64,000 nucleotides of DNA from Lacinutrix neustonica (lineage in GTDB: Bacteria > Bacteroidota > Bacteroidia > Flavobacteriales > Flavobacteriaceae). Below the pieces are notes generated by a model. It was not told where the DNA came from, did no database searches, and saw only the letters and a list, made by a program, of their open reading frames with translations. Of this stretch, positions 1 to 11,003 are shown one piece after another. The stretch is taken from positions 3,833,501 to 3,897,500 of the forward strand of contig NZ_CP113088.1 of the NCBI RefSeq assembly GCF_026625145.1. Direction: 5' to 3'. Every line of letters starts with the position of its first letter. Position 1 is the stretch's first letter. The position numbers and the translations under genes were made by a program.

Positions 1-338
1 CGGTAACTTACAGAATTGTTTTCGGGTAGTTCTACAAGTTGGCGGCCTTGTGTATGGTTCGGGTGATAAATGGCAGTTCTGCCATACTGTTGCTCAAAAA
101 TGGGAATGTGGAGTGCTTTTAATAGTGATAATGCCGCCGTTTGCTGTTCCATTAACCATGTTGCTCCTAACTCAATAGGAGCTTGATGCGCAGGGTACTT
201 CGTTTTAATACGGCCGCCGGGAGCATGTCGTGCTTCAATAACTTTAACAGCGATATTGCTATTTTTAAGGTAGTAGGCGAGTGTTAACCCTGTTAAGCCT
301 GCTCCAATAATGAGCACGTCTGTTTTAATTGATTTCAT
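1..338 (-). CDS. FAD-dependent oxidoreductase / amine oxidase family, N-terminal part
   Basis: The minus strand from 338 to the window edge reads as an open frame starting MKSIKTDVLIIGAGLTGL. It carries a dinucleotide-binding GxGxxG motif at residues 12-17, an acidic residue closing the second beta strand (VIEA) and the GGRIKT segment that follows it in flavin amine oxidases and phytoene desaturase-like enzymes. A LGATW stretch near residue 57 fits the amine oxidase family. The gene starts 3 bases after the recG stop, so the two are probably co-transcribed. Only about 113 residues are in the window; substrate cannot be inferred. Confidence 0.8.
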   Translation of the reverse strand, partial: MKSIKTDVLIIGAGLTGLTLAYYLKNSNIAVKVIEARHAPGGRIKTKYPAHQAPIELGATWLMEQQTAALSLLKALHIPIFEQQYGRTAIYHPNHTQGRQLVELPENNSVSY

Positions 339-341
339 AGC

Positions 342-2444
342 TTACGAAATATAATTCCATATGTTTTTATACTTACCCATTTGCCTATAAGTCTCTAAAA
401 CTACTGCGTTTTCAGCATGTCCTAGAGAGGGGTCTTTTTCTAAAAGTAGTTTTGCATGTTGTCGTGCGAGCTTTAAAATGTCATTGTCTTTTATAATATC
501 TGCAATGCGAAGATTCAACACGCCACTTTGCTGGGTGCCCATGATATCTCCTGGGCCACGCAGTCGCAAATCGACTTCAGCAATTTCAAAACCATCATTC
601 GTGCTTACCATCGTTTGTAAACGTGTTTTGCTGTTTTCTGAAAGTTTATGGCTCGTCATTAAGATGCAGTAACTTTGTTCTGCACCACGACCTACACGGC
701 CTCTTAATTGATGCAATTGTGATAAGCCAAAACGTTCTGCACTTTCAATAATCATTACCGATGCATTGGGGACATTAACACCCACCTCAATGACCGTAGT
801 AGCGACCATGATTTGTGTTTCTCCTTTTATAAAACGTTGCATTTCAAACGCTTTATCTGCAGGTTTCATTTTACCATGAACAATAGAAATTTGATACTCC
901 GGCATTGGAAACTCTCTAGAAATACTTTCATAGCCATCCATTAAGTCTTTGTAATCCATTTGCGCACTTTCCTGTATTAGAGGATAGACTATATAGATCT
1001 GCCTTTTTTTAGCAATCTCATCTCTAATAAAGCGAAACACTTTAAGGCGATTGGAGTCGTATCGATGAACGGTTTTTATAGCCTTTCTACCTGGAGGCAA
1101 CTCATCAATGATAGAAATGTCTAAATCACCATAAACAGACATGGCCAAGGTACGCGGAATTGGAGTAGCAGTCATGACCAAAACATGGGGTGGTAAGCTG
1201 TTTTTTTTCCATAATTTAGAGCGTTGTTTTACACCAAAACGATGTTGCTCATCAATAATCGCTAGTCCTAAATTCTTAAACTTTACCTTATCCTCTATAA
1301 GTGCATGCGTGCCTATTAAGATGTCTAGCTCTCCGTTTTCAAGCATGTCGTGAATCTTACGACGTTCAGAGGTTTTACTAGAGCCTGTGAGGAGTTTAAT
1401 GTTGATATCCAAATCGTTACAAAGGGCTTTTAAACCGTTGTAATGTTGTACGGACAAGATTTCTGTTGGTGCCATTAAACACGCTTGAAAACCATTATCC
1501 AGTGCGATAAGCATCGACATAAGCGCCACTATGGTTTTTCCGGATCCTACATCGCCTTGCAACAACCGATTCATTTGAGCATTGTTTCCTAAATCCTGAC
1601 GGATTTCTTTCAACACTCTTTTTTGAGCCCCAGTTAATTCGAAAGGCAAATGCGCCTTAAAAAAAGTATTAAAATAGGGACCTACTTTTTCAAAAGGAAA
1701 GCCTTTTATTTTAGATTTATGAATTAAATTCTTTAAAATTAATTGTAATTGAATGTAAAATAATTCTTCAAATTTTAACCTGAACTGTGCTTTGAAAAGG
1801 GAGGCAGAGTCGACCGGGAAATGAACGTTGAATAGGGCTTTAGATTTTGAAACTAATTTTAATTCCTCACGCATGTTTTCGGGTAGCGTTTCAGCAAATT
1901 TACCACCCGTTTCTAGGAAGAGGTTTTGCATGATTTTGGTCATAATGCGATTGGTAATGCCCTTATTCGATAACTTCTCTGTTGACGGATAAATTGGCTG
2001 CATCGAAGAACGTAAATTTTGTTGATGCTCCACCAATAATTCGGTATCCGGGTGAGCCATATTAAACTTACCACCAAAAACACTGACCTTCCCAAAAATA
2101 ACATAAGGGACATTTACCTTTAAGCCTTCCTTGATCCATTTTTGCCCGCGAAACCAAACGAGTTCCATACTGCCCGTTTCATCCTGAAAATTAGCCACCA
2201 AACGTTTGCCTCTTTTTTGAGCGATCTCTTTAAACCCCGTAATTTTTCCTATTACTTGAACTTCGGCAGTATTAGCGTTCAATTGATTAATTTTATAATA
2301 CTGCGTGCGATCGAGATAGCGATTTGGAAACAGATTAATCAAATCTTGATAGGTGTGGATACCCAATTCCTTTCGGAGCAAATCGGCACGATTTGGTCCA
2401 ACACCTTTTAAGTAATCAATGGGTGTTTGCAGATTGGTAGCCAT
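342..2444 (-). CDS. recG: ATP-dependent DNA helicase RecG
   Basis: 700 residues, normal length for RecG, the branch-migrating helicase that remodels Holliday junctions and stalled forks. The N-terminus has the wedge/OB-fold region (TPIDYLKGVGPNRADLLRKE start). Walker A is GDVGSGKT near residue 299, the DEQH box lies in the IIDEQHRFGVKQR segment, motif III is TATPIPRT, and the C-terminal half carries the QLRGRVGRG motif. The reading frame is intact although it contains TCCGGA and TCCGGC sites. The following gene on the strand starts almost at once. Confidence 0.97.
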   Translation of the reverse strand: MATNLQTPIDYLKGVGPNRADLLRKELGIHTYQDLINLFPNRYLDRTQYYKINQLNANTAEVQVIGKITGFKEIAQKRGKRLVANFQDETGSMELVWFRGQKWIKEGLKVNVPYVIFGKVSVFGGKFNMAHPDTELLVEHQQNLRSSMQPIYPSTEKLSNKGITNRIMTKIMQNLFLETGGKFAETLPENMREELKLVSKSKALFNVHFPVDSASLFKAQFRLKFEELFYIQLQLILKNLIHKSKIKGFPFEKVGPYFNTFFKAHLPFELTGAQKRVLKEIRQDLGNNAQMNRLLQGDVGSGKTIVALMSMLIALDNGFQACLMAPTEILSVQHYNGLKALCNDLDINIKLLTGSSKTSERRKIHDMLENGELDILIGTHALIEDKVKFKNLGLAIIDEQHRFGVKQRSKLWKKNSLPPHVLVMTATPIPRTLAMSVYGDLDISIIDELPPGRKAIKTVHRYDSNRLKVFRFIRDEIAKKRQIYIVYPLIQESAQMDYKDLMDGYESISREFPMPEYQISIVHGKMKPADKAFEMQRFIKGETQIMVATTVIEVGVNVPNASVMIIESAERFGLSQLHQLRGRVGRGAEQSYCILMTSHKLSENSKTRLQTMVSTNDGFEIAEVDLRLRGPGDIMGTQQSGVLNLRIADIIKDNDILKLARQHAKLLLEKDPSLGHAENAVVLETYRQMGKYKNIWNYIS

Positions 2445-2630
2445 AAGAGAACGAATTTACTGTATTTCTCTTGATTGTAAAAGTGAAATCGGTCTATCCT
2501 CTTAAATGGCTTCAACGAGCTTAGTAAAAATGAGGCTTAATACTAAAAATTATATATTATCTCAAACCTTCATCATTTTTAAATGACAATAAAAATTGTA
2601 TTTTGGTCGTATCCTTGTTTACCTCTACTT

Positions 2631-4627
2631 ATGAAAAAATGGCTCATTATTGTGATTGCTTTTTGGTGTTTTTCTCTCGGAAGCACAACAAATTGATATT
2701 GTCGATTTTAAAAGTTTACAGACGCAATTAGTTATTTTACCCGATTCCGCAAAGGTTTACGGTACTGTAAACTATGCCTTTGAAATACTTAAAAATACCG
2801 ATTCCATATACATTGACGCTATAAACATGAAATTTTCAGAGGTTTTTATTGATAATAAAAAAGTAGCATTCCATAACGATTTGAAGAAGGTTTGGTTGAA
2901 ATCTTCTTTTAAGAAAAATGAGGTGTACAACCTCACTTTAAAGTACGTCGCTTACCCTAAAAAAGCCCTGTATTTTGTTAAGCATAATAACGATTGGCAG
3001 ATATGGACACAGGGTCAAGGGAAATATACTAGTCATTGGTTACCAAGTATCGATGACATGAATGATAAAATGGAGTTTGACCTCTCCATACGCTATGATA
3101 AAACTTATGAGGTTATCGCTAATGGGAAATTAACACATAAAAAAATAAACGATTCAACCGTTCAATGGCATTATGATATGCAAAAACCCATGTCTAGCTA
3201 TTTGGTAGCACTAGCCATTGGAAAATACAACAAAAAAGAATTGACTTCTACAAGAGGTATCCCAATAGAACTCTATTATTACCCGGAAGATTCAAGTAAA
3301 GTAGAACCCACCTACCGGTATACAAAAGAGATGTTCGATTTCCTCGAAAAAGAAATCGGGGTGCCATATCCTTGGCAAAGCTATAAACAGGTTCCTGTAA
3401 AAGACTTTTTATATTCAGGGATGGAAAATACGAGTCTCACGATCTTTAGTGATGATTTCATGATTGATAAGATGTCTTTTATAGATAAAAATTATGTAAA
3501 TGTGAATGCCCACGAACTGGCACACCAATGGTTTGGAAATTTGGTAACCGAAACCGATGGCAAACACCACTGGTTACAAGAAGGCTTTGCCACTTACTAT
3601 GCATTACTAGCTGAGCGCGCTATTTTTGGTGATGATTATTATTACTGGCAATTGTATACGTATACGCAAGAGTTACTTGCCCAAGAAAAAGCGAATCAAG
3701 CGACCGCATTACTAGATCCAAAAGCCAGTAGTACAACGTTTTATAAAAAAGGCGCCTGGGCATTACACATGTTAAAAGAGAAGGTAGGAGATAGGTGCTT
3801 TAAAAAAGCGGTAAAAAATTATTTAGAAAAATATGCTTTTAAAAATGTAACAACAAAAGATTTTATTACCGTAGTCGAAACCGTTTCAGGTCAAGATTTG
3901 ACAGCTTTTATTAACCAATGGTTACTTTCAAAAGTCCTACCTGTAGACGCCATGTATGTTTCCTTGTTTAAGAATGCGTTAATTAAAGATTATGAGGCTA
4001 TAAATTGTAATATTGACGATTGTAAAAAAAGCTTTCAAAAGCCATTCCCTCTAGAATTAAAGAAAAAATAATTGCTCAAAATCCGAACTTATTACTAGTA
4101 AGTTATTTCAAAAAACTGATATTAAAACTCGTCAGGCTATCGCACAACATCTCACTACTATACCTGCAGCATTAAAAACAAATTACGAATCGCTTCTCAG
4201 TGATCAATCGTATGTCACGGTAGAAACAGCATTGTATAATTTATGGTCGCATTTTCCGGAAGAACGAAAAAAATATTTAGATCAAACAAAAGACATTATT
4301 GGTTTTAACGATAAAAATGTGAGAACCCTTTGGTTGGTTTTAGCGTTGAATACGGAAGACTTTAACCCAGATAAAAAACCGTAATATTACAATGAATTGG
4401 TACAGTATACATCAGCGTTCTATGGCTTTCAAGTGCGTCAGAAAGCATTGAGTTATTTAGAAGCCATTAACGTTTTTAATACTCAAGCTCTAGAGAACTT
4501 AATAACCGCTTCAGCCCACCATAACTGGCGGTTTAAAAGTTTTGCTCAGGAATTATTAGAAAGACTTTCAGAAGATGAAAGATATGAGCAGATTATTGCT
4601 AATTTGCAGGTTGAAGGTAAAAATTAA
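2631..4627 (+). CDS. Secreted M1-family zinc aminopeptidase (frame broken at four points)
   Basis: Aminopeptidase N-like metallopeptidase. The start is ATG 2631, giving a signal peptide (MKKWLIIVIAFWCFS then PEAQQ). The zinc site HELAHQW followed by WLQEGFATYY (HExxH-x18-E) lies near residue 293, and GMENTSL is the substrate-binding GxMEN motif. As read, the frame breaks at 2675-2681 (TCTCGGA for TCCGGA), at the A-run near 4066 (one A short), at 4082-4086 (TCCGA for TCCGGA), and by an in-frame TAA at 4382 (CCGTAA for CCGGAA). Correcting these gives one 665-residue protein with a helical C-terminal domain ending at 4627. Loss of the C-terminal part would be an artefact by this reading. Confidence 0.92.
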
Positions 4628-4694
4628 ATGTCAAAAAATGTCCTTAGTTTAAACGATATTCAATACAATAGGACAGAAATAAAAAAAGAAGCAA

Positions 4695-5602
4695 TTGAAA
4701 GCATTGGTTATATCCGGAGGAGGAAGTAAAGGCGCATTTGCCGGCGGCGTGGCACAGTATCTTATTGAACAAAAAAAGAATAAATACGAACTTTTTATAG
4801 GCACGTCTACAGGAAGTTTATTGGTGTCGCATTTAGCATTAAATAAAGTTGAAGAAATTAAAACCATTTATACGAACGTCACTCAAAATAATATATTTAG
4901 CCTGTGTCCGTTCAAAATAAAGAAAAAAAAGGTGTGGAAACCATTGGGATCCATCATTTAAATATTATAAAAAATTTCATAAAAGGAAGTAAAACCTTTG
5001 GGGAGAGTTTTAATTTAAGAGCATTAATAAGGGCATCGACCTCTGAGGCAGAATTTGAAAACTTAAAACAGAGTGGTATTGAAGTCGTGGTGACGGTTTC
5101 TAATTTATCCTTAAATCAAGTGGAATACAAATCTATAAAAGAATGTACCTATGAAGAGTTTTGCGATTGGACGTGGATTTCTTGTAATTACACACCTTTT
5201 ATGTCGTTAGTAAAGAAAAATGGCTGTGAATATGCCGATGGGGGATTGGGCTCTATGGTACCCATAGAGGAAGCTATAAAGCGAGGCGCTACTGAAATTG
5301 ATGCGATTATCTTACAAACAGAAGTGTCACAACTTAATAGAATGCCTTCTCTAAACGCCTTTTCTTTATTAACCAATATGTTTAATTTCATGTTAGATAG
5401 AATTGAGAGCCGGAACATACGAATTGGGAAATTTGTGGCCTCAAATCATGATGTCATTATAAATTTTTATTACACCCCCACAGTGCTCACCACAAATTCA
5501 TTAATATTCGATAAAGAAAAAATGGCAAAATGGTGGCAAAGCGGTTTTAATTTTGCGAAATACACCAATAAAAAAACCAGTCAAATAGAAATAATAGAAT
5601 GA
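4695..5602 (+). CDS. Patatin-like phospholipase, copy 1
   Basis: Starts at a TTG (MKALVISGGGSKGAFAGG). The oxyanion loop GGGSKG, nucleophile elbow GTSTG near residue 37 and catalytic YADGG near residue 178 define a complete patatin Ser-Asp dyad; patatins cleave acyl esters of lipids. An 8-A run near 4930 seems to have lost one A; adding it back joins the two frames (KKKKGVETIG) into 302 residues. The TCCGGA at 4714 is intact here, whereas the equivalent site of copy 2 is broken. It overlaps copy 2 by ATGA. No signal peptide, so probably cytoplasmic. Confidence 0.88.
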
Positions 5603-6532
5603 AAGCACTAGTCATTTCTCGGAGGAGGAAGTAAAGGCGCATTTGCAGGAGGTGTGGCCCAATACCTTATTGAGCAAGAAGGAAAGAATTATGATATGTT
5701 TCTTGGAACATCAACTGGGAGTTTGTTAATTCCCCATTTGGCTGTTCACGACATTGGTAAATTGTATGATATTTTTACTCATGTGAATCAACATACCATA
5801 TTTAGTATTAATCCTTTTGTGGTTAAAAAGAAAAAAGGTCGTGAATATGTGTCTATTAATTATTTTAATACCGCACTGCAATTTATAAAGAAGCGGCGTA
5901 CGTTTGGCGAAAGCAAAAATTTGCGTAGGCATATTAAAAAGAACTTTACTAAAGAAGAATTCGATTGTATACGAGCAACAAAGGAAGATGTTGTAGTAAC
6001 GGTTGCTAATTTATCTAAGAACAGAACAGAATATAAGTCTATAAATGATTTTGATTATGAAGAGTTCTGCGATTGGATCTGGATTTCCTGTAATTATATT
6101 CCGTTTATGTCTTTAGTGAAAAAAGATGGTTTTGAATATGCCGATGGGGGTTTAGGTTGTGTTATTCCTATTCGTGAAGCTATAAAACGTGGTGCAACCG
6201 AAGTGGATGCCATTGTTTTAGAGAGTGAAGAATTGGATTATAATAAAGTGCTAGGTAAAAATCCGTTTTCTTTAATGATTAGTTTGTTCGGACACCTCTT
6301 GGATCAGGTAGAAAAAGGCGATATCGCTATTGGTAAACTGGCTGCAGAGTATAGAAATGTCAAATTGAATTTATACTATACCCCCTCTAAATTAACCGAA
6401 AACTCATTAATATTTAATAAAAGTTTAATGGAAAAGTGGTGGCAAGAAGGGTTTTATTATGCCCAAAGTAAGCACGACAAAGGACAATCTATGGACGAGA
6501 GTGATTCTTTAAAAAAGATAAAAAAAGTTTAA
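5599..6532 (+). CDS. Patatin-like phospholipase, copy 2
   Basis: Paralogue of the preceding gene. It starts at ATG 5599 inside the ATGA overlap with the previous stop, so the pair is translationally coupled. The start MKALVIS is followed by an insertion at 5617-5623 (TCTCGGA for TCCGGA); removing it restores GGGSKGAFAGG and a 310-residue protein. GTSTG and YADGG are both present. The two proteins align over their whole length, including the FSxxPF-xxKKKK, FGES-NLR, EFCDW-WISCNY and FMSLVKK segments, so this is a local duplication that has since diverged. Confidence 0.9.
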
Positions 6533-6538
6533 TTTAAA

Positions 6539-7057
6539 CTACCACAGTTCGCTTATTTCTTTTTTGATATAGGATAAGGCTGCGTTGCTAGGTGCCGCTT
6601 TATCCATCATTTCAGTGAGAATAGCCTCTCTAAGTTTCTCTGCCGTATCCATTTTGTCGCTCATTCCAACTTTTCTTATCAGTTGAATTGTTGCGCTTTT
6701 AGAGGCGTTTATGATACTCCAACAACTATCGCTTATATATACTTGTTGCGATAAATTGTGCTCAAATTCCTGTTCAATACTACTAATTAATAAAGTTTCG
6801 TAGTCATTTTTGTTGCTTGAAACTGGTGCAATTCTTAACAATAACTTATTGGGGTTTATACGCTCTAAAAATAATGTAAAACGCTCGTAGGCTTGGAAAC
6901 GTTGAGGTAGAGACTCTTTCTGTAATTGTTTATGAATTAAAAACATACGTCTGTTGTCTTCGTTTTGAATGTGCTCTCTAAAGAATAAAAAAGCAATGGC
7001 CCCAACGATTAATGAGGGTATGGCGAACATAATTAAGTTTAGTAATTGGTCTTCCAT
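6539..7057 (-). CDS. Membrane-anchored hypothetical protein
   Basis: I do not recognise a characterised family. Translating from ATG 7057 (MEDQLLNLIMFAIPSL) gives 172 residues with one N-terminal transmembrane helix followed by a charged cytoplasmic domain (FFREHIQNEDNRRMFLIHKQ). An upstream in-frame ATG at 7147 would add 30 basic residues, but the shorter start puts the membrane helix at the N-terminus, which is more natural. It is convergent with the patatin pair, with 6 bases between the stops. Likely a conserved flavobacterial protein. Confidence 0.65.
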   Translation of the reverse strand: MEDQLLNLIMFAIPSLIVGAIAFLFFREHIQNEDNRRMFLIHKQLQKESLPQRFQAYERFTLFLERINPNKLLLRIAPVSSNKNDYETLLISSIEQEFEHNLSQQVYISDSCWSIINASKSATIQLIRKVGMSDKMDTAEKLREAILTEMMDKAAPSNAALSYIKKEISELW

Positions 7058-7245
7058 TAAATTGTGTTTTAGATATAAGACAAACTTAATGCGTTTTATT
7101 TTATTGTACAAGCGATGGGGTGATAGTTGGTAAACACAAGTTTTCAATTTTGTAAAATTATCGAGATCATTAGGGTAACAAAAACGAAAGCAAGGGTATA
7201 TAAGTCTATAAACAATGAATGTTAAACAATTAAAATTTTTAAATT

Positions 7246-9002
7246 ATGAAAATTGCAAATACAAGTTTTAGATTTATGCTTAGCCTAATGATGGTGTTAA
7301 GCACCTTATTTACGTCATGTGAACCTCATGAAAATAGCGACCCTTTTAACCCAGGAGAAAATAATGAAACAGGATTGGATTTAGGTTCTAGTATCCAACG
7401 CGATTTTATGGGAAGAATTGTTGATGAAACAAATTTGCCTATCGAAAATGTTATGGTTACCATAGGAACAAAAGTGGCATCAACAGATGCAAACGGTATG
7501 TTTATTATTAATAATACCGATGTAAAACAAAAACAAGCATTTATTATAGCCCAAAAACCAGGTTTTTTAAATGGAATGCGTTCCGTTGTACCGACACAAG
7601 GTGTCAACCGGATTAAAATAATGTTGATTACAGAAAATCTAGCTGGTACAGTTGCTTCGGAAGCACTAGTGAGGTTACCTTACCTAATGGGACAAAAGTA
7701 AGTTTTGATGGTAACTTTAAAGATGAAAATGATAACCCTTACTCTGGTAGCGTGGCTGTTTATATCTATTATCTAGATCCATCAAACCCAAATGTAGAAG
7801 CGCTTATGCCAGGAAATTTACAGGCTGAAAATGCAAATGGAGAAGCACGTGTTTTAGAAACTTATGGGATGATAAATGTTGAATTGAAAGGGGATGCGGG
7901 ACAAAAGTTAAATATTGCAGACGGCAGTGTCGCAGAAATTGAACTGCCATTAGACCCAGCACAAACAGGTATTGCACCCTCAATAATTTCGTTATGGCAT
8001 TTTGATGAGGTTTATGGGTATTGGGTAGAAGATGGAGAAGCTACTTTAGTGGAGGGGAAATATATTGGAGAAGTGTCACACTTTTCTTGGTGGAACTGTG
8101 ATGCACAATTTCCTACAGTTACCTTATGTCTAAATTTAGTAGATAATGCTACTAGTCCAGTTTCTAATGTGAAAGTTGAGTTATGGAGGAGTGGTGCTGT
8201 TTATCCAAGAACGGGCTTCTCTAATGGTAATGGCGAAATTTGTGGTTTAATACCTAAAAACGAAACCTTAACCTTAAAAGCATTTAATCAATGTGGAGAT
8301 ATAGAGTATACCACAACAATAGGCCCTTTTTCAATGAACACCAATTTAGGAGACTTAGTATTGTCTTCTGCCGTATCTGCTACTATTACAGGTAATTTGG
8401 TAGATTGTTCTAACATAAATGTAACCAATGGGTATGTCGTATTAGATTATGGAAATCAATTAGCGACATCTCCAGTAACAAATGGTGCATTTACATTTTC
8501 GGTACTACAATGTCCTGCTGTTCTTGATTATACATTAGAAGGGATAGACTACGATACTTTTCAAACAACAAATGATTTAATATTTAACTTTACAAATAGT
8601 AATGTTGGTAATATCATAGCATGTAATGCTGTAACCGAATACATTAGTGTTCAGGTAGACAGTAATCCAATAGATTATTATATTACAAGTATAGATGCAG
8701 AGGCTAACCAACAAGGAGTAGGCTTTACAATAAGTGCACAGTTAAGTTCGGGAGCGGCTAATGAGTGGTTTTATGTTGGATTAGGGGCTGTAACACCTGG
8801 TAATTATTCTCTAGCTCAGTTTGGCTTGGAAGCCACAAATTTAGATATGGATTATACTGTGTCTAATAATTTACAGCTAAACTTGGCCAGTTATGGTAAT
8901 GTAGGGAATTATATTGATGCTACTATTAATGGGACATACACAGATTTGTCAGGAAATATTAGAACACTTTCTGTTACTATACATGTATTAAGAGATAGTT
9001 AA
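7246..9002 (+). CDS. Lipoprotein with carboxypeptidase-regulatory-like domains
   Basis: Begins MKIANTSFRFMLSLMM with a lipobox (LFTSC at about residues 21-25), so it should be a lipid-anchored surface or periplasmic protein. Residues about 50-115 resemble a carboxypeptidase D regulatory-like fold (GRIVDETNLPIENVMVTIGT, TDANGMF). Further beta-rich repeats of the same type follow. The frame breaks at 7657-7661 (TCGGA for TCCGGA); restoring the C joins ...GTVAS to GSTSEVTLPNGTKVSF and gives 585 residues. A strong hairpin terminator follows. Function unknown; such proteins often bind other surface components. Confidence 0.8.
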
Positions 9003-9026
9003 AAACTAAAAATAGGTTCTAATTAT

Positions 9027-9057
9027 AAGCCATTTCTTAAAGAGAAATGGCTTTTTT
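9027..9057 (+). terminator. Rho-independent terminator after the lipoprotein gene
   Basis: AAGCCATTTCT and AGAAATGGCTT form an 11-bp stem with a 5-base loop, followed by a T run on the plus strand. It lies between two convergent genes. Confidence 0.85.
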
Positions 9058-9059
9058 AT

Positions 9060-10614
9060 TTACCTATTTCCTCCTAGATACTGGCAGTCTTTTAAAACCT
9101 GCATACCACTAAATGGGACAGGTGTTTTAATGTAGCCATAGGTTTTATCTAATTCTTTAGAAAGATTATGGTCATCTACATTAATATCAACGTCAGTCAT
9201 TTTAAATTGACAGGGATGTTCATACCCTGTTGCATGTGTAATCTCTACCAGTTCCTTTCTAAAGGTTTTAAAATATTGTGATAAACGCTCAGATTTTAAA
9301 GTGGGATCTATACCATTTTGTAACCATTTGTTTTGCGTAGCAACACCACTAGGACATCGATTGGTATGGCAAATTTGTGCCTGTATACACCCAATACTCA
9401 TCATGGCTTCTCGTGCAACATTAATACAATCGGCTCCCATGGCAAAGGCCATTGCTGCTTTAGCTGGAAAGCCTAGTTTTCCACTACCTATAAACACGAT
9501 GCGTTCGGTTAAGCCTTTTGATTGAAATAATTTATACAAATCACTAAACCCATACACCCAAGGTAAACTCACGTGGTCTGCAAAACTTGGAGGCGCTGCA
9601 CCTGTTCCTCCTTCGCCACCATCAACGGTAATAAAATCAGGACCCTTGCCCGTTTTCACCATGATATCTGCTAATTCTTCCCATTGTCCTAATTTACCAA
9701 TAGCGGCTTTAACACCCACAGGTAATCCTGTTTTTTCAGCAATAGCCTCAATAAAATCAACCATTTCAGGAATAGTACTAAACGCCTTATGGTTGGGAGG
9801 CGATAAGACATCTTTACCGACTTCAACCCCACGAATTTCAGCAATCTGGGAGGTTATTTTTGCGCCGGGTAAAACGCCTCCCTTTCCGGGTTTAGCGCCT
9901 TGTGATAATTTGACTTCAATGGCTCTAATAAAGGGGTTGTCTTCAACGAGTTGTACCATTTTTTCCATCGAAAAACCGCCATCTGCTGCACGCACGCCAA
10001 AGTAACCCGTTCCAAAATGAAACACCACATCTCCACCATTTTTGTGGTAGGGAGATAAGCCTCCTTCGCCCGTATTGTGGTACGCTCCAGCAATTTTAAC
10101 GCCTTTGTTTAAGGATTCTATGGCTTTTGCAGAAAGCGATCCAAAACTCATAGCCGATACATTAATTATTGAAGCTGGACGATAGGGTTTCCTTCTTTTA
10201 TTATAGGCCCCCATAACTTTAGCACAGGGTAAAAATGTTTTATCTAAAGAATTTGGATGCTCTGCATTTATTTTAAAAGGGAGCATGGCATTATTTATAA
10301 AAACATGCTGGTGTGCATAAATATCTCTGTCGGTACCAAAACCCTCGTAATTGTTCTCTTTTTTTGCAGAAGCATAAATCCAACCGCGTTCAATACGATT
10401 GAAAGGCAATTCTTCCCTGTTATTAGCAACAAAATACTGTCTCATTTACTGGACCAATACTTTCAAGCCAATAGCGTAAATGCCCAACAACCGGGAAATT
10501 ATGGCTAATGCTGTGTCTGCGTTGAATGATATCTCGAAGCGCAACAATTACTATAGCAATGAGTATCCAGAGCCACCAAGAAATATTTAAAAAATAGTTA
10601 AGTAAGGTGTTCAT
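9060..10614 (-). CDS. FMN-binding glutamate synthase family protein
   Basis: The minus strand from ATG 10614 encodes an N-terminal membrane segment (WWLWILIAIVIVALRDII), then the glutamate synthase central/FMN barrel domain: GEGGLSPYH, IEVKLSQGAKPGKGG, DGGEGGTGAAP and the CHTNRCPSGVATQ cysteine motif. This is the stand-alone, membrane-anchored GltB-like family of unclear physiological substrate. The frame breaks at 10447-10453: in gene orientation TCCAGTA is read where TCCGGA would give GPEMRQYF. The repaired length is 517 residues. A TATATTTG -7 box lies at 10633-10640. Confidence 0.9.
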
Positions 10615-11003
10615 TACATTTTGGTTTTAAAGCAAATATAAAGTTTATGCTACAAACTTTTTCTGCTACAAAAAGAAAACGCAAGTGGATTGTCATGAGT
10701 ATAAATTTACGTTTGATAAACGACTAGGAAATATTGCTCGAGTCTATTTGGTTTCGTTTTTTTAATAACAAAAGGGAGTCCACCCTAAAGATTTGTTTCT
10801 CAAGAATTTCGAAATTATAAGACGTGTTTAGTAGTAATCCTTAGTTATAAATTACTGTAATTTTATAATTCTTAGGGCTAAGAATGATATTTTAAATAAG
10901 AAGGGATTACTCTTTTAAATTGAAAATGTTTATAATTTTTAATAAAACTAAAGGGCTTAAACGACGACAATACTTATTTTTACCATTTAAAAGCAAAGCC
11001 AAT
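10615..11003. other. Intergenic region between divergent genes, with nested inverted repeats
   Basis: About 390 bases separate the divergent glutamate synthase and UvrD starts. No further gene was seen. AGTAATCC at 10833-10840 is repeated inverted as GGATTACT at 10904-10911, enclosing an 18-bp palindrome ATTCTTAGGGCTAAGAAT at about 10868-10885. The palindrome could be an operator; the outer pair could be the edges of a larger structure. Confidence 0.5.
10633..10640 (-). promoter_or_regulatory. Putative Bacteroidota -7 box for the glutamate synthase gene
   Basis: On the minus strand TATATTTG matches TAnnTTTG exactly, 19 bases before the ATG. No well-spaced TTG was found at -33, so this is only a half-match. 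Confidence 0.45.
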
